Source: Galeopsis tetrahit
Lineage: Eukaryota; Streptophyta; Magnoliopsida; Lamiales; Lamiaceae
NCBI GenBank assembly: GCA_963675135.1
Contig: OY776123.1
Coordinates: forward strand, 1,056,501 to 1,120,500
DNA: 64,000 nt
Direction: 5' to 3'
This document shows positions 10,917 through 22,962 of the stretch, one piece after another; positions within the stretch are counted from its first letter, which is position 1; every line of letters begins with the position of its first letter. A model generated the notes under the pieces. The model did not search any database, was not told where the DNA came from, and was given only the letters and a program-made list of their open reading frames with translations. The position numbers and the translations under genes are program-made.

Positions 10917-13900
10917 ATGTCATCTTCGCTGACGGCGACGCAGAAGTACGCCGCCGCCGCGTTGTTTTCTCTGGCCCTGCACCAAGCTCAGATCCATCAG
11001 ACTCATCCCTTGGGATTTCCGTCAAACAAAGATGACGACGACGGCGCGTCGGAAGAACGCGCCAGTTCTAGCAGTAGTTCTGATTCCGTCTCCGATGACC
11101 CTCAGCTTTGGGTCCACCAGTCCTCCGGTCTTCTTCGGCCGATCTTCAAGTACTAATTCTCTCCCTCTCTCTATTCGATCATGAAAATGTGAAGAAATTT
11201 ACTTATATTGAGTTTTTGGTGTGTGATTTTAGGTATCTGGAAATTGATAACAGGGCGTGGGGTGGGTTAGAGGAAACTGTAGCGTATTCACCGGCCAAGC
11301 ATCACGTTGGAGCTGTTAGTTCCTTTTCTTATCTAAGATTTTTTACTTTTCAGGGAGTATAATTACATTGTTTTTTATTTGATGATAATGAGATATGCCA
11401 AATGTGGTGGGTTCAATTAAGTATCCAACTTAAATTTAGGAAACTCCCCTAATATGTGTGCAATGTTATTATTATTGAATGTGAAATCCGTTGTCTATTG
11501 GTTAGAGAAGGCCATTTTAGTGTTAAGTTGCCACTGTTCATCCATACTTTGATGAATAATTTCTTGTATAGAACAATCTGGTTTTGCATATGAAATGTTG
11601 TTTTGGGAAGATGAAGGTTACTGAATGTCGTGATAAACCTTTTTTTTAAAATCTGAGGGTATGGGATGCAACTGAACTAACTACCAGACATATATGGTGT
11701 TATATTATATCAAGTGGTGTGGATCAACTGCAACATGAACGAACATGATTTCTAATGATGAATACTTACTCTTTTACCAGTTTTTACGGTTACTCGCCGA
11801 GGAAAATAGCAATGCATCTGATGAATCTGCTGATATGGAACTGGCTTTAGCAAATAGTATCAAGGCTATGTCTTTGAGCATGGAAAAGAATCCTGATGAT
11901 TATGAATCCAAAATGGAAAAGCAACGTTTATATGAGCATGCTTGTCGGGAAAAGTTTTCAACCCCTGATAAGATGCCAGAGTCAGAATCTAAGGAGAACA
12001 GTATGCCAAACAGTAGTCAGCAGGAAACAAGTGCTATTACATCCATTGTTGAGGATGCCCACGTAGAATCCATCTTTGAACCTGATGAAGAACCATTGGA
12101 AGAGATGGCAATGCTTAGTTTCCCAAGGAAAGTGACAGTTCTATACGAGCTTCTTTCTGCGTGTCTAGCTGATGTTCCGGAAGACAACGAGAAATCCACC
12201 AGGCAAAGAAAGGGGTATGATGCCAGGCATCGTGTGGCACTGAGGTTGCTAGCTACCTGGTTTGATGTCAAGTGGATAACAGTGGTACGTACATTTTACA
12301 CTTCTATCGTCATAACTTTGTGCAATGCATACGCTCTTTGGTTTTTCTCTGGTATACATTTTGTAGCAATGAATGCCATATTGTTATTATATGTTTAACA
12401 GTGGTTTTGGGTTACTTTTATATATGTTTGAATTGTTATAGGTATATTCCATTGTGATTTAAAAGTACAGTGGAATCAGCCAATGAATGCCATGTTATAA
12501 TTATAGCATCTCAAAGCTCAAGAGTAAATAGAAAATGCTGTGCATTCACATGCTCTCGTATTGTTGGTAATTTGTCTAGAATCATTTGATAGTTTTTGGT
12601 TCGATTACCAAGTGAAATTGAAATGCAAATGTATACTTGCTCAAGATACAAAATAAACAAATATATGTGAGGTTGTTAGAGTTTAAAAAAAAGTATTTTG
12701 GTCCCATAACTTGTTTATTGTACGAATTTGGTCCCAACTTTCGATTTAGTCTCAATATAACATAAAATGTCCAATTTTGGCCTAAAAAATCAACAGAAAT
12801 TGAAAACTGCGTAGTTTATGTCGCATGAATGACACGTGAGGATTTAATTTGGGGCCTAGTTTGGATAGTAGACAAATTATGGGGCAAAATTTGGATTTTC
12901 CAAAATCAACCCGTTTTCAATTTCCGGCTGATTTTGGGCAAAAAATTGTCTTTTTTTAAAAAATAAATTTAAATATTGGGACTAAATAGAAAAGGTGAGC
13001 TTTTTTGGACCAAAATTGGACAGTAGACAAGTTATGGGACCAAAGAACCTTTTAACTTGAGGTTGTTAATTGCGGAGACTGCAATCAGATTGTAGAATTT
13101 CTAGGTGAATTCTTAGGTTGGACAACGATAATCTCATTCAGCAAAAGTATGGAGTTGCTTTAGTATTTTGGAAGAAGAATTTATGAACTGTTGTTTGCTT
13201 TTTGCTCTATAGTTTTTTAGACAAAGATATACTTCTTGTTTGATCTTAGAGTTTACTGAAATGATCTTGTTGCAGGAGACAATCGAAATTATGGTTGCTT
13301 TTTCTGCAATGGCTCTTCTAAAAGAAAAGGAAAAAGAAGAAGTTGCCCAATCTCCAAAAAGCAAATGGGCTAAGTGGAAACGTGGAGGTATTATAGGTGG
13401 TGCTGCATTAGCTGGAGGAACCTTGATGGCACTTACCGGAGGTATCTTTTTATCATTCTTAATTATTTTGTGAATGGTTTCTAAGGCCCTTGAAGTTTTA
13501 AATACTCCCTCCGTTCTAAAAATAAGTGTTGTTTTCATGAAATTTGTTGGAATTAAAAAAGAGTATGTATTGACAAGTATACCCTTAAATAATAAAGGGA
13601 GATTTTAATCACATTAATTCCATTCAAAAATTTTCCAAATTCTTTAATCAATATTTTTCAATTATTTCCATGTTTATGAAATTAGGAGATTTTCTAAAGT
13701 TAATGAGAGGGCATAATGAGAATAAACAGTGTAAAAATTCTAAAACAACACTTATTTGTGTACAATAAAAAAAGGCTAAAACAACACTTATTGTAGAACG
13801 GAGGGAGTAGGATGTAAAATTGTGTTCTGAATATATTTGTACGTCATATTTGAATAGGTTTAGCTGCTCCAGCAATTGCTGCTGGATTTGGTGCTTTAGC

Positions 13901-16900
13901 ACCTACATTAGGGACTATTATCCCTGTTATTGGGGCTAGTGGTTTTGCTGCTGTTGCTACTGCTGCTGGAAGTGTTGCAGGTTCTGTTGCAGTGGCAGCT
14001 TCTTTTGGTGGTAAGCACAGGATTGAATTTATGAATTTTAATGTAGGAATCCACTGCAACTGAATTTCTTTCTATGTTAGATTATCTTGGGGTTCACTAG
14101 GGTGATGTTTGTTTTGGGCTTTAAGTGATTTATTAAAACCGTTTTTTTTTTTAATTTATTTAGAGGATTTTGAAATCCTGATAAATAGTAAGATGTGTGT
14201 TTGTGTTTAGGGATTTTGAGTATTGTGAGATTTAACTTTATATCAAATCAGTGTGTAAGAGTGAATGTTATAGTATTACTCCGTATTATATTGTTGTTCG
14301 GTGTGATTGTAATGATTGGATGATTTAAATACTCCCTCCATCCACCAAAAGTAGTCCCATTAGGATGGGGCACAAGTTTTAAGAAAATGGTAGATAAAGT
14401 AAGAGTATTATAGGGTATCGTGGGGTCCATTGTGAATAAAGTGATTGTTTAGGAATAAAGTTGATGGCAAATTGAGTAATTAAGTGGTAGTTGAAGGGTG
14501 ATAGTTTTCATAAAGTGTATGAGACTACATTTAGTGGACAAAGAATATGTGTCAAATGGGACTACTTTTCGTGGACGGAGGGAGTATATTAAAGTGCATG
14601 GAGAGATTGATTGTATTGGTAAGTGTAGTAGGTTTATAGGGGTTGTAGAGGTGGTTTTATAAACCTGATTTAGATCTGTAACTCCAAAACCTGGTTTTAA
14701 AACCCAAAACAAACATCACCTAGGGGTGAAATGAGCCGAGTTGAGTAGTGTCAAGCTCGAACACAACTTGATTTAAAATAAAAAACCAAAAGCTCGAAAC
14801 TCAACTCAAACTCGATCAAGCTCAATTTTTTTGAACTCGAGCTTGACTCGTTGGAAAACTTGAAATACTCGAGCTCGACTCAATAACTCACATAAATTTT
14901 AGAGTTTTTTATTCTATTTATAATTAGAGTATATTTGTAAATAATTAGTATATTGTGAGTAAAGTAGTAAAATTATATAAGCTCAATTAGGCTCGTCAGC
15001 CTGACGAGCCTAGTATTACTGAGCTCAAGCTCGACTCGATTAAATTCGAGCCAATTTAGAATTTTCTTTCTGAGTCGTGCATGAGTAGCTCGTGAGCCGG
15101 CTCGACTCACTTACACCCCTAGGGTTCCCACATAGCTATTTCCTCAATTGTCTTTGCTTGCTATCAAGAGCATTCTATCAAGCACTTTACATTTGCAAAT
15201 GTTGTTTCATTTTTTATTTTGTTAGTCATCTGATGTCTTACTGACTCTTATTGAATAAGCTGCTGGAGCTGGACTTACGGGGAGCAAAATGGCTAGAAGG
15301 ATCGGAGAAGTTGATGAATTTGAGTTCAAAGCTGTAGGGGAAAACCATAACCAAGGGGTGAGGCTTTTTAGCTTTGTATGTATGATCTATAAGAGAGGAA
15401 AAAAAGATAAATAAACTCTATCCTTCTCTTCCTTTCTTGCTAATGTGATTGGATCGATAGGCCGTTCTTGTAGTGAACACGCGATTCTATTACCTTCTTA
15501 GTACTGCAACACGATTAGGGTATGCTCTAATGGATTTCAAAATATTGATAACTAGTAATGATGTGTGTTTTTTTTAAGATTTAAATAGAGTAGTGTTTGT
15601 TTTGAGATTTAGATAGAGTAGGATTTCAATTGGATAAAAAAATTGTACAGGTTGCAAATTGATATTAACCCATTATAATATCATTTGTGTTGATTGTAAT
15701 TGTAATGATTGAATGATTGTGTAATAATTAAATGTAGCAATGAGAATAAAAGTGAGAATAAAAGGAGGGAAAAGTGATAAATAAAATAAGAGTGGGAATA
15801 AGAAAATTATATTTGCATTAATGAGTCATTGGAGAGTGTGTTATGTAGAAAAAAATGATTTCTATAGGATTTATAAGTATTTGTAGAGGTGGGATGTAGG
15901 GTATTTAAAAAACGGATTTCAAACATTCCCTTAACGTATCTGTACCATCAATGTGTGTTTTCCTCATTCTAATTTTTGTGTCAGAGATTAGCGGTTGAAA
16001 TCTCGATATCTGGGTTTGTTTTCGAGGAAGAAGACTTTATAAGACCGTGGGAAGCACAACATGATAACTTGGAAAGGTATATCTCCAGCTCTTTCAAATT
16101 TTTTCATTCTTTGGAGATATTGTAATTTTTTCCTTCGTTTCTACTAAATCAAATCTCAGAGTATATTATTCAGATAACAAATTTAGTCTGCAAATTTGGC
16201 AACATAATTATTTTTCCTTAGGTATGTACTTCAGTGGGAGTCCAAGAATTTAATTGCTGTAAGCACTGCTATTCAAGACTGGCTTACTTCAAGTAAACAA
16301 TTTTTTTCCTCTTGCTAAGTATAAAGCATGAGTAGGCCTTTAAATTGCTTGATGACAAAAAAATGACGACTCTTTGGTGCAGCAATGGCCATGCAAATGA
16401 TGAAACATGGTGCCATGATGACTGTACTAAGCTCTCTTTTAGTAGCTCTCGCTTTGCCAGCAACATTAGTAGTTCTTACTGATTTCATCGACAGCAAATG
16501 GACAATTGCCTTAAACAGGTTTGACTTTGTTTTTATTGTCAGAAGGGTACTTGTGGTGAGAGGGGGTAGAAACTCTCCATGTTAATTTATTGGGAAAATC
16601 ATTTTTTTGGTCCTGTAATTTTACCCTTATTTCGATTTTAGTCCTATTGTCTAACGTGATTTTATAATTGGTTCGTGTAGCCACCCCAATTGTTTGGGAT
16701 TAAAGCCAGTTTGTTTGTTTTGTTTGATTTTAGTCCGGTAATTTACCCTTATTGTGATTTTATTCCTATCAGCTTTCACGAATTGAAAATAGTCTATAAT
16801 TTTCAATTTTTCGACATTTTGGTCGGGTGACCAGTTGTAAGAGGTGAAACATCCGGTTGACAAATCAGCCTCTGCCACGTCAACCGGATGTTTCACCTTC

Positions 16901-18605
16901 TAGAGCTAATATGTTACAAGACTATTTTCAATTTGTGAAAGTCGATAAGACTTGAACCAAAATTGGGATAACTTACAGAACTTAAAAAAAAAAACTATTT
17001 TTCCTAATTTATAGTACAAGGCAAATGTATTTTGTCCCTTAATTTACTCTCATTTGAGCTTTAGTCCTTTAATTTCCAATTTTGAAATTCATCACTTAAC
17101 TTTACCAAATTTAACATTTTGGTCCTTTTACCTGTTGTAAGTTTGTAACAGGTTAACTTTCCGGTAATCACTGATGTGGCATTTACCAACATTTTTTTTA
17201 ATATGCAAGCATTAGAGATTACCGAAAAGTGTACCGGTAAAAGGACCAAAAGTTGAATTTGGTAGGACTTAAAGGACAAATTTCATGATTGAAAAAGTTG
17301 GACTAAAACCAACATGAGAGTAAATTAGGGAATTAAAAGACATTTACCCATTATTTAAAAAACCTAGGTTTGTCACATAAAGAATTGAAAGATGGAAAAG
17401 TATTTCAGTTCTGCTAGATTTGGGATGTTCTAATAGAAAATTTTGGGTTATGTCTCGGGAAACAACTTCACTGAAATAATGTTCTATACTAATTATTTAA
17501 GTATGTCATGGAGAGCATCTATCTCTTCTACCATTATGATCATTGTTCCGAAAAATCTCAATGCTGCCATATTTTGCAGGTCTGATAAGGCAGGAAAATT
17601 GCTAGCTGAAGTATTAATGAAGGGATTGCAAGGTCATAGGTATACCAACTTATTATAATGAAGTATACTTCTATTTCACCGCAATGTTGAAATCTAGCAG
17701 ATCTTTGATTCTAATTGAACGTCGTCATGAATTTTCAGGCCTGTGACACTTGTAGGTTTCTCACTTGGAGCAAGGGTGATATTCAAGTGCCTCCAGACTT
17801 TAGCTGAAACCGAATCTAATGGTAAGCATAAAGTAAAGTCAAGATTTCTAAAAACATCTCTTTTATGAGAAGTTTATGCACTTTTGTGGAATGTTCTTTC
17901 ATCAAATGTGATACGATCAAAATTTGTTCTTCTCTATTTTGTGTTTCCACCAGCTGGACTTGTGGAAAGTGTTGTTCTTCTTGGAGCTCCCATAGGGATT
18001 AAAGACATGAACTGGGAAGCCACTCGAAAGGTTGCATATATATTCTACTAATCAAAATTTACTAATTTTGGGGTAGTAAATGCCTTGGTAGTTTTAAGTT
18101 GAGCATTGGATATACATACAGGTAGTGGCCGGGAGATATGTGAATGCGTATTCTACAAATGATTGGATGCTTGGAATTGCATTTCGCGCTAGGTATATAT
18201 GCAACTCTCAGATTGCCCTACGTTCCAATTTAACTTTCGTTTTAGACAAAAAATAAATTATTCCAAAAATTGGAACGGATGGAGTATTGAAATGAGTACG
18301 ATTCTCTCTTTCGTTCTTTGACATTTTGTGTGTTTCAACAGTCTTCTCACCCAAGGATTGGCTGGAATTCAACCAGTCGATGTGCCTGGCATTGAAAATG
18401 TACGTTGTTTGAACACTGCTTCTGAAATATGGTTATTTAGAAATGTACGGCTTCTCCTTCACCCCAATTGTCGTCCTTACAGGTTGACGTAACTGAAGTT
18501 ATCGAGGGTCACTCTTCTTACCTATGGCGAAGCCACTATATCCTAGAACAGCTTGAGCTGGATACTTATTACCCTGTTTTCAACCGAAAAATCGTCAAAT
18601 CATAA
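10917..18605 (+). CDS. TMCO4/DUF726-family membrane-associated alpha/beta-hydrolase-like protein, 668 aa
   Basis: Fifteen exons keep one frame: 10917-11149, 11233-11314, 11781-12284, 13276-13441, 13858-14010, 15260-15357, 15985-16076, 16222-16292, 16383-16518, 17580-17639, 17739-17821, 17954-18030, 18122-18192, 18342-18399 and 18483-18605. The sum is 2007 nt. The first ATG gives an Ala/Ser-rich N-terminus. Residues about 308-380 are a Gly/Ala-rich hydrophobic block (GGIIGGAALAGGTLMALTGG onward), and a further hydrophobic helix lies at about 477-498. The lipase-type elbow GFSLGAR places the nucleophile at Ser540. Asp599 (STNDW) and His638 (EGHSSYLW) are plausible triad partners. This order is that of the DUF726/TMCO4 family, conserved from yeast to plants, whose substrate is not settled. 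All introns are GT-AG. Introns 4, 5 and 9 are swollen by transposons. It looks intact. Confidence 0.9.
12684..13054. mobile_element. Foldback element of the 'TTTTGGTCC' type in intron 3
   Basis: The left arm starts with 'tattttggtcccataacttgt' and the right arm ends with its inverse 'acaagttatgggaccaaag'. The interior pairs further ('ccaattttgg' / 'ccaaaattgga'). Similar arms recur at 16591-17009, 17016-17349, 20694-20960 and 51632-51990. It is non-coding and the class is uncertain. Confidence 0.65.
13505..13807. mobile_element. Stowaway-type MITE in intron 4 of the DUF726 gene
   Basis: The ends CTCCCTCCGTTCTAAAAATA and the inverted TATTGTAGAACGGAGGGAG are flanked by TA. The sub-terminal 'agtgttgttttcatgaaatt' is repeated inversely (twice) near the right end, hinting at a small internal duplication. 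Confidence 0.88.
14101..14720. mobile_element. MITE with 3-bp TAG duplication, middle layer of the nest
   Basis: The inverted ends GGTGATGTTTGTTTTGGG and CCCAAAACAAACATCACC lie between TAG (14098-14100) and TAG (14721-14723). The 3-bp duplication fits a PIF/Harbinger-like MITE, although TAG is not the usual TTA/TAA. It inserted into the very first three bases of the outer hAT element and was itself hit by a Stowaway. Confidence 0.7.
14332..14584. mobile_element. Stowaway-type MITE, innermost layer of the nest
   Basis: The ends CTCCCTCCATCCACCAAAAG and the inverted CTTTTCGTGGACGGAGGGAG are flanked by TA. The sub-terminal 'tagtcccat' is inverted as 'atgggacta'. It is non-coding. Confidence 0.88.
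16591..17009. mobile_element. Foldback element in intron 9 of the DUF726 gene
   Basis: The arms open with 'gggaaaatcatttttttggtcc' and close with an eroded inverse ending 'ctatttttcc'. Inside, 16843-16860 (gtgaaacatccggttgac) and 16880-16897 form an 18-bp perfect stem. A second element of the same type follows immediately (17016-17349). Confidence 0.55.
17016..17349. mobile_element. Foldback element in intron 9 of the DUF726 gene
   Basis: The left arm 'aaatgtattttgtcccttaatttactctcat' (read in short parts) is matched inversely by 'gagagtaaattaggg...aaaagacattt' at the right. It is the same family as 16591-17009 and 20694-20960 ('tttagtccttt', 'aacattttggtcc', 'ttttacc'). Confidence 0.6.
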
Positions 18606-19558
18606 GTGTACGGTGCAATTTCCTCCTTACATGTCAAAGAAAACACGATTTTCCATTCGCTTTACGTCTTGCTCGTCTAGATTCGAGGCTGTGTTTTGCT
18701 TAATAATACCGATTGTATCTAATGCAGAAACATGGATCGAAAAGAGCAGATTTGTGAAGCAGAAAATTGTAGATGTGGGACTTTCCTTGTATCAATATGT
18801 TGTGTTCAAATTCATTTTGGGTTATTTTATTTTTGTTTGTAAATAATACTTCTATGTCCTTATGTCAGTTTAATCTGATTTTTTTTTGTGTATTTTTTTA
18901 TGACATGACCCCATAGGAAAGAATTGATGAATTAGGAATTTTAAAAAAATCCTTTAGTTAAAAATCTTTGGGAGGATGTAAATTGTAAAGGATAAGGTGA
19001 AAATAGTTAAAATGATAAATAATTTGAAACATGAATTAGAGTTTAAACGTTTATTAATGGAGCAATACTTGTATGAACTATTTTATACATGAAATATGTC
19101 TAATTAAGATATTTTTTTTTTAAAAAAAAATCGTTGATCAAAAGTTTGAATTCGGGTTATTCAACAAAAAAAATGCGGGTATTTTAATTAAGTTTAATAT
19201 GTGTTAATTTGGATTTGACCACACATTTTTGTCTCAAATTTACCTTGTATAAAATATTTTATACTATAAGTTTTTGTGTTAAAAATATTGGTAAGAATCA
19301 ATTATAATCCATCAATAAGATTAACCATTGTTTAAATTAAAAAATACTCCATTGTTTATAATTTAAGAATAAGTTCGAAATGAAATTATTACATGTATAT
19401 TATATTAAAAAAAAAAAACCACTCTAATTAAATTAAATTGAATTAAATAAATATTCTATATTAAAACTTCAAAAGACGATTATAGAAAGTAAAAAAAAAA
19501 ATTATGTCAGAAAGAAAGTAAGAAACTGCATTGACAAATCACAAGAAAATCGCTGGTT
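18606..19558. other. Spacer between the DUF726 gene and the Cys-family gene
   Basis: The first ~250 bp are probably the 3' UTR. The segment 18733-18786 (gaaaagagcagatttgtgaa...tgtgggactttccttgtatcaa) closely matches 23090-23160 after the first Cys-family gene, so a piece of 3' flank has been duplicated between two unrelated genes. The rest is AT-rich with no gene. Confidence 0.5.
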
Positions 19559-22500
19559 ATGGCGGAAGAGAAAATTAAGGGCGAAGAAGAGACGATTGTC
19601 CCACGGCCACAAATGGCGGAATCGACGAACGCGGAATCCGATATTGCTGCTGTCAACTCCAAATCGGAGGATTCAATTCCGAGCGGTCGCAGCGCATCGA
19701 CAAAGGTAGCGAATACTGCAGTAGTCAAGGGAAAATCATGCAAAGGCTGTCTGTATTACTCGTCGAATTTCCAGGCTAATTCTCGGAATCCTCTCTGCGT
19801 TGGCCTCTCCCGCTCCCTTCCCAATGGTAACCCTAATTTCCCCCAATTTGTTGATTGTCATGATTCCTGAATTTGGTTTTAATTTTGATTTTCCTCGTTC
19901 TTAAAATTTATGTAGCTGCTGTGTATATGATAAGAAAGATTTCTAGAATTTAGTCAGCAAATAGATACAGTATGAGGCAAGTTTTTGTGTTATCAAGTTT
20001 TGATTAGGTGAACTCGAGATTTTGTAGTGGCAAATGAATCGAAATATGAATTTTTAAAGTTAAACACAGTGATTTTGATATTTCTGATATAGTCCGTGTT
20101 TGATTTTTAAAATATATGTAGCTGCTGTGTATATGATGAGAAAGATTTCTAGAATTTAGTCAGCGAATAAATACAGTATGATGCAAGTTTTTGTGTTATC
20201 AAGTTTTGATTTGGTGAACTCGAGGTTTTGCAGTGGTAAATGAATCGAAATATGGATTTTTAAAGTTAAACAGAGTGCTTGTGATTGAGATTGGATGCAT
20301 ATGCTTGTGAACTGCATTTTGGGTTTGTTTGAAAAGATTATCTTAGAAGTTATTCTGCTTAACATGAAAATGAATTTCTACATGACTGGAATTCATGTTT
20401 TTGTGATTGATTTACATATTGCAGCTATGTAAGCACAATACATTTTTTGTTATATTCTATGTATGGATAATGTTATAGAAGGTATCATGTTTTGTTTGAT
20501 GAATAGTGCCTAAATATATTACTGAAGACTCTAATGAGGGGAAGAGCCTCGTGGACTTTAGATATGGTTGTGTTGGATATTCACTTTACAAGGACGGTAA
20601 AGACCAGAACTCCAATGGGCAACAGACTCAAACAGAATTGCCGGTCTGCATAGGTCTTGAGGTTAGTGTTCTATAACATTCTTTTGTGTGGTAAAGGTCT
20701 TTTTTTTCTCTTAACTTTCACCAATTTTGATTTTAGTCCACTAACCTTTTCAACTTTAAAATTTGTCCCTTAAATTTACAAAATTCAACATTTTTTCCCT
20801 TTTACCGGTTATAACAGGTGAATAAAATTCAACTTTTTCGTCCTTTTACCAGTTAAATGGGCAAAAAGTTGTAATGGACTATTTTCAAAGTCGGAAAAAG
20901 CTAGCGGACTAAAGTTAAAATCAAAATTGGTGCAAGTTAAGGGACAAAAAAAAAAAAAGTGAATGGCTTGAGTTTGCTGAGATTGTTTTTGATAGTTTTT
21001 TCCAATGGCTTTTAGCTCTTTAGTTAAGAAGAGTGCAGCTACCTTTTCTTGTCGGCTGTCGCTTGTTTTCACTTTTGTGCAATCAAGATTTTGCATTTGT
21101 TTTACTTAATTTATGGTCAAAGCGTTTTAAGGCTAATCAATGCAATATGGCATGTTAGTACTACATTTTGTGATTCAGATGACACTCACAAATCACTATA
21201 TGCTAATAAGAGTTGGATTGTTGTGCTTAAATTTGACTGGATAAGTATAGCTGCCTTGTTAGTTATTTCTCTCCCCTATCTGCTGTGTCTCCTTGATACT
21301 TAAGCTGACAGAGTTTTGCCTTCTGAGCAGGTTTTAGTGGATCGAAAAGTTAATGCTTCTGATACTGCACCTGTTCCTTCTCATGTTCTCAATAAAGAAG
21401 GCAAGTATCCTCTTTATATGTCTTTTATGAACAGCATTAAGTGCTTAATGACTAAAGTATGAACAGTACTGTTGTTTGTTCTAATGGTTGAAAGCGCTCG
21501 TGCTTAAATCACGATTCACAATATACTCTGGATAGTGATACAGTCTATATTATTGCCTTATTATTATTATAGTTAGGGTCTTTTAAAATCGAATTCTTTA
21601 ATAAACATGTGGTTTTTTTTTTCTTGTGTGTTAAGTTTAGGGTTTACATTTAGAGTCTTATTTACATCGCATTGTTTTATGTCATTAGGGCATCCAGAGG
21701 GATCATCAAATTTGGGTAAAGGCAATTGTTGCTTGGGCAGGATCTAATCCTGTAAACCCTTTTATATTATATTTTCTGTTTTTCTTGTTTCTCAACCCTT
21801 ATACGAAGCTGTGTGAAGGTCAATTGGAACTCATCAAACTAGGACATTTGGTAGTGGTGAATTATATAAACAATAATATACTTTTGCAAATTTATGTGAA
21901 AATTTGGTGGCTGACTGTTTTGTAGGTTATATGTGCTGGAGGGTTCTGTGCATGTCAGAAAAATTTAACTAAATATGTAAATGATTATATGATTTTTTTA
22001 AAAGATAATGTATGTAGCATTATCTCGTGCTCGTATACTGTGTTTTGAAATAAGGGGGTAAATGATTATCCAGTATTTTGCATGAAATAGTTTCATAAAA
22101 TGCAAATAACTTCGCATTTAATAGAATATATACAGTGAATATTTGATTAAGTTTCGTTTTTACAGATGGAAACAAATTGCCACAGCATCGTTTACCTAAA
22201 CCAACTAATGCAACTGGAGACGAATTTTTAACCAGGCAAGCTTCTTTATTCTCATTATGCAAGTTTATACATTTTGTGGCTGATTTTAGCGTACAGTTAT
22301 GTTGAAGTTGGTTTAGCCATCAAGAACATTTTTCGGTATATTAATTCTGGCATATTGTTAATATTATGCAACGCTTCACCTCATGCGTTTTGGAGGGAAA
22401 TCTTGTTGCCTCATCCTGCAAGACTCAAAATATTTGGATTAGAATGTTGAAGTTCTGGTAAAAGCATATTCCACAATAAATCGTAATAAAATTGTGGGAA

Positions 22501-22962
22501 AATGCTTCTTTTTTTTTCCTGTAAGTTTGCCCATATTTGCTTTCAGGACACTCAGATTGAATTTCATCTTTTTAACATTCAAAATTCAGTTTTTTTGGTT
22601 CTTTGACCAGATACAATGGGTTAGTTTCTGGTTTAGAAAATTAGCAGGACAAACTTCAAAAAGTTATTAAAAAAAAAAAAAGCCTAAAATTATTAACCTC
22701 ATCATCATCAGGCATAAAATTCAATATAAAATTGAGCCTAAAAACAATCATTAGTTCCTCGTATATTTCACACTATTACAGTTCATGTTTTCTTCAAATT
22801 TTTTAAGTTTCTTACCAGTAGCATTTTATTATCTAATGCAGGTTTTCTCGAAATGCAAACCTTGTCGCAAATGGGGTTGTGAAGAACATGCGTAGGGTAG
22901 GAAATCAGATAAAACAAAGCCTAGATGATGTCCTGTTTCCGTACAGAAGACGACCCAAGTAA
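19559..22962 (+). CDS. Uncharacterised plant Cys-motif protein, copy A, 227 aa
   Basis: Five exons, 19559-19826, 20507-20661, 21331-21400, 22166-22235 and 22842-22962, give 684 nt in one frame. Residues 1-56 are a polar, acidic and probably disordered N-terminus. Then come KSCKGCLYYSS (C61, C64), RNPLCVGLSRSLP (C80), DFRYGC (C111) and LPVC, a set of cysteines that could bind a metal, though no known finger is recognised. The C-terminus is basic (NMRRVGNQIKQS, YRRRPK). I recognise this as a conserved plant family without known function (possibly the Pfam entry DUF8204, unverified). Introns 3 and 4 use GC donors (AAG/GCAAGT at 21401 and CAG/GCAAGC at 22236); the frame fails or gains residues with the nearest GT. 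A tandem copy follows at 24080. Confidence 0.85.
19903..20276 (+). repeat. Two-copy tandem duplication (~205 bp) in intron 1 of copy A
   Basis: The blocks starting 'tgtagctgctgtgtatatgat' at about 19911 and 20116 run in parallel for roughly 165 bp (shared 'gaaagatttctagaatttag', 'caagtttttgtgttatcaag', 'gaatcgaaatatg'). The paralogous intron of copy B (24340-24450) has only one version, so the duplication is specific to copy A. Confidence 0.8.
20694..20960. mobile_element. Foldback element in intron 2 of copy A
   Basis: The left 'cttttttttctcttaactt' and right 'aagttaagggacaaaaaaaa' ends are inverted, as are 'aattttgattttagtcc' and 'ggactaaagttaaaatcaaaatt'. The paralogous intron in copy B (25060-25140) keeps only the left part, so the element predates the gene duplication and was deleted in B. 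Confidence 0.65.
22263..22360 (+). other. Single-copy ancestor of the 191-bp satellite in intron 4 of copy A
   Basis: It shares 'tatacattttgtggc', 'tgatttta(g/a)cg', 'ttagcc/tcgtcatcaagaacatttttc' and 'ttaattctggc(a/g)tatt' with the satellite unit of copy B, at the same place in the same intron. It shows the repeat unit began as ordinary intron sequence. Confidence 0.7.

Larger units (their letters stand above)
14098..15121. mobile_element. hAT-type element, outer layer of a three-level nest in intron 5
   Basis: Removing the inner element at 14101-14720 leaves a unit beginning TAGGGGTGAAATGAGCC and ending GGCTCGACTCACTTACACCCCTA, flanked by GGGTTCAC (14090-14097) and GGGTTCCC (15122-15129): an 8-bp target duplication with one mismatch. 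The interior is rich in 'gagctcgagctcgactc' blocks like those of the element at 24560-24781. It is non-coding. Confidence 0.7.

Noticed and set aside
22260..22262. Alternative GT donor for intron 4 of copy A
   Set aside because: It is in frame but would add about nine residues and is absent in copy B, while the GC donor is present in both; kept as a possible splice variant only.
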